6,425 bases of DNA from contig CAZFXN010000088.1 of the NCBI GenBank assembly GCA_964523015.1, positions 1 through 6,425 on the forward strand, read 5' to 3'. The notes under the pieces were generated by a model. That model had not been told where the DNA came from, searched no databases, and was given only the letters and a program-made list of their open reading frames with translations. A program made the translations under genes and the position numbers. Positions 5,945 to 6,425 of this stretch are shown here, one piece after another. This DNA is from JAWXBT01 sp964523015 (GTDB lineage Bacteria > Bdellovibrionota_C > UBA2361 > J135). The first letter of the stretch is position 1, and each line of letters starts with the position of its first letter.

Positions 5945-6304
5945 ATGAAAAGTGGAGAGGAAATAAGGACTGGCTATACAGAAGCATTAAAGCAAGAAGT
6001 CTCAGCAGCAATTATAGGAGGCATGAGCTACCAGCAAGCCTGCGAGAAGTATGCTATAAGGGCCCCTAGCACCGTGTATGGCTGGGTAAAGAGGTACCGA
6101 GGTGTCACTGGGGGTAAGAAAATGAAATCCAAGAAAATCCGATTTAAAGAATCTGAAGTATTATCTAAATTGGACAAAGAAAAGCGAGAACTGGAATTAG
6201 CCTTATCCCGTATGAGCTTGAAAGTTCATTGTCTAGAGATCGTGATAGAAGAAGCTGGCAAGCATTATCAAGAAGATCTGAAAAAAAAGTTTACCCAACA
6301 GTGA
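5945..6304 (+). CDS. IS3-family transposase orfA (DNA-binding subunit)
   Basis: This 119-residue protein contains a helix-turn-helix at about residues 16-52 (ALKQEVSAAI, then MSYQQACEKYAI, then PSTVYGWVKRY), the part that binds the IS ends. A charged coiled coil at about 66-108 (SKLDKEKRELELALSRMSLKVHCLEIVIEEAGKHY) corresponds to the leucine-zipper region used for multimerisation in IS3-family OrfA. Its length is normal for the family. The start is supported by GGGAG at 5931-5935, 9 bases upstream. Near its end, codons AAA AAA AAG hold a slippery A AAA AAG that would shift ribosomes into orfB to give the OrfAB transposase. The TGA stop overlaps the orfB GTG by four bases (GTGA). It appears intact. 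Confidence 0.92.
   Translation: MKSGEEIRTGYTEALKQEVSAAIIGGMSYQQACEKYAIRAPSTVYGWVKRYRGVTGGKKMKSKKIRFKESEVLSKLDKEKRELELALSRMSLKVHCLEIVIEEAGKHYQEDLKKKFTQQ
6283..6289 (+). promoter_or_regulatory. Programmed -1 frameshift site A AAA AAG
   Basis: The heptamer lies in the right phase in orfA (codons AAA AAA AAG at 6281-6289, inside a run of eight A). After a -1 slip the next codons read GTT TAC CCA ACA GTG, joining directly to the orfB frame. A AAA AAG is a well-known slippery sequence in IS3-family elements. Confidence 0.85.
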
Positions 6305-6425
6305 TCACCCGAATTAGGACAGAGTCGACTAACAGCATTAGTCGACTCTGTCAGGTTATGGGGGTTAGTAGACAGGCTTATTATCAACGGTTGGAGATGA
6401 TGCAAAAAGATAAATATAAGATAGA
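6301..6425 (+). CDS. IS3-family transposase orfB (catalytic subunit), 5' part
   Basis: The frame starts at GTG 6301, overlapping the orfA stop as GTGA, and stays open to the window end (41 complete codons). The peptide begins MITRIRTESTNSISRLCQ and continues VMGVSRQAYYQRL, the typical N-terminal helix-turn-helix region of IS3-family OrfB. The DDE integrase core that would cut and join DNA lies beyond the window. The frame is -1 relative to orfA, so OrfB can arise as an OrfAB fusion by slippage at 6283-6289 or by coupled re-initiation at the GTG. Whether the rest is intact cannot be judged. Confidence 0.88.
   Translation, partial: MITRIRTESTNSISRLCQVMGVSRQAYYQRLEMMQKDKYKI
6318..6352 (+). repeat. 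Perfect 14-bp hairpin at the start of orfB
   Basis: The arms 6318-6331 and 6339-6352 are exact reverse complements (GACAGAGTCGACTA and its complement) around a 7-base loop, ACAGCAT. The stem begins 28 bases after the slippery heptamer. This is farther than the usual distance for a simple frameshift-stimulating hairpin. It has no U-run, so it is not a standard terminator. Confidence 0.85.

Larger units (their letters stand above)
5899..6425 (+). mobile_element. IS3-family insertion sequence, left part only
   Basis: The element is defined by orfA and the start of orfB in the IS3 arrangement, with orfB in the -1 frame. The left end is most likely the TG at 5899-5900 that opens TGTCTCGTCCTGAAATAGG, 46 bases before the orfA ATG; IS3 ends usually begin with TG. 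The right end and target duplication are beyond the window, so the exact boundary is unproven. Confidence 0.7.

Noticed and set aside
1..6425. tRNA, rRNA, CRISPR array or riboswitch
   Set aside because: No cloverleaf, no spaced direct repeats and no conserved aptamer-like leader were seen on either strand.

Overview
The window looks like a piece of a draft bacterial genome of moderate GC. It has Shine-Dalgarno-type starts, overlapping genes and an IS3-family insertion sequence. A run of 10 N marks an assembly gap. The gene families present (class I photolyase, DUF2237, membrane-fused peroxiredoxin-like protein) suggest a Gram-negative, possibly proteobacterial, host. I cannot name a genus from the sequence.

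Positions 76-4813 carry one set of genes, all on the minus strand. In transcription order they are: a photolyase reading frame with two in-frame stops (4813-3293); a DUF2237-family protein with a signal peptide (3251-2823); and a compact three-gene operon (2631-76). The operon encodes a membrane protein fused to a peroxiredoxin-like CxxC domain, a flavin-dependent amine-oxidase-like enzyme, and a small four-helix membrane protein. Its genes are separated by 1 base and then overlap by 4 bases, so they are probably translated together. The cluster as a whole looks like a light- or oxidative-stress response set (inference). The three-gene redox operon is the best candidate here for an uncharacterised functional module.

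Positions 4814-5944 look like a decaying, mobile-element-rich stretch. A 150-bp MITE-like element with nested inverted repeats lies between the 5' ends of the photolyase and a divergent membrane-protein gene. Both flanking genes keep their reading frame but are broken by in-frame stop codons. TAA also ends the intact genes, so a changed genetic code is unlikely.

Positions 5899-6425 hold the left part of an IS3-family element: a probable left end, orfA, an A AAA AAG frameshift site, and the first 41 codons of orfB, which runs off the window. A perfect 14-bp hairpin lies just inside orfB. The first 58 bases of the window may be the end of a second IS element, so the cluster could be bounded by IS elements on both sides.
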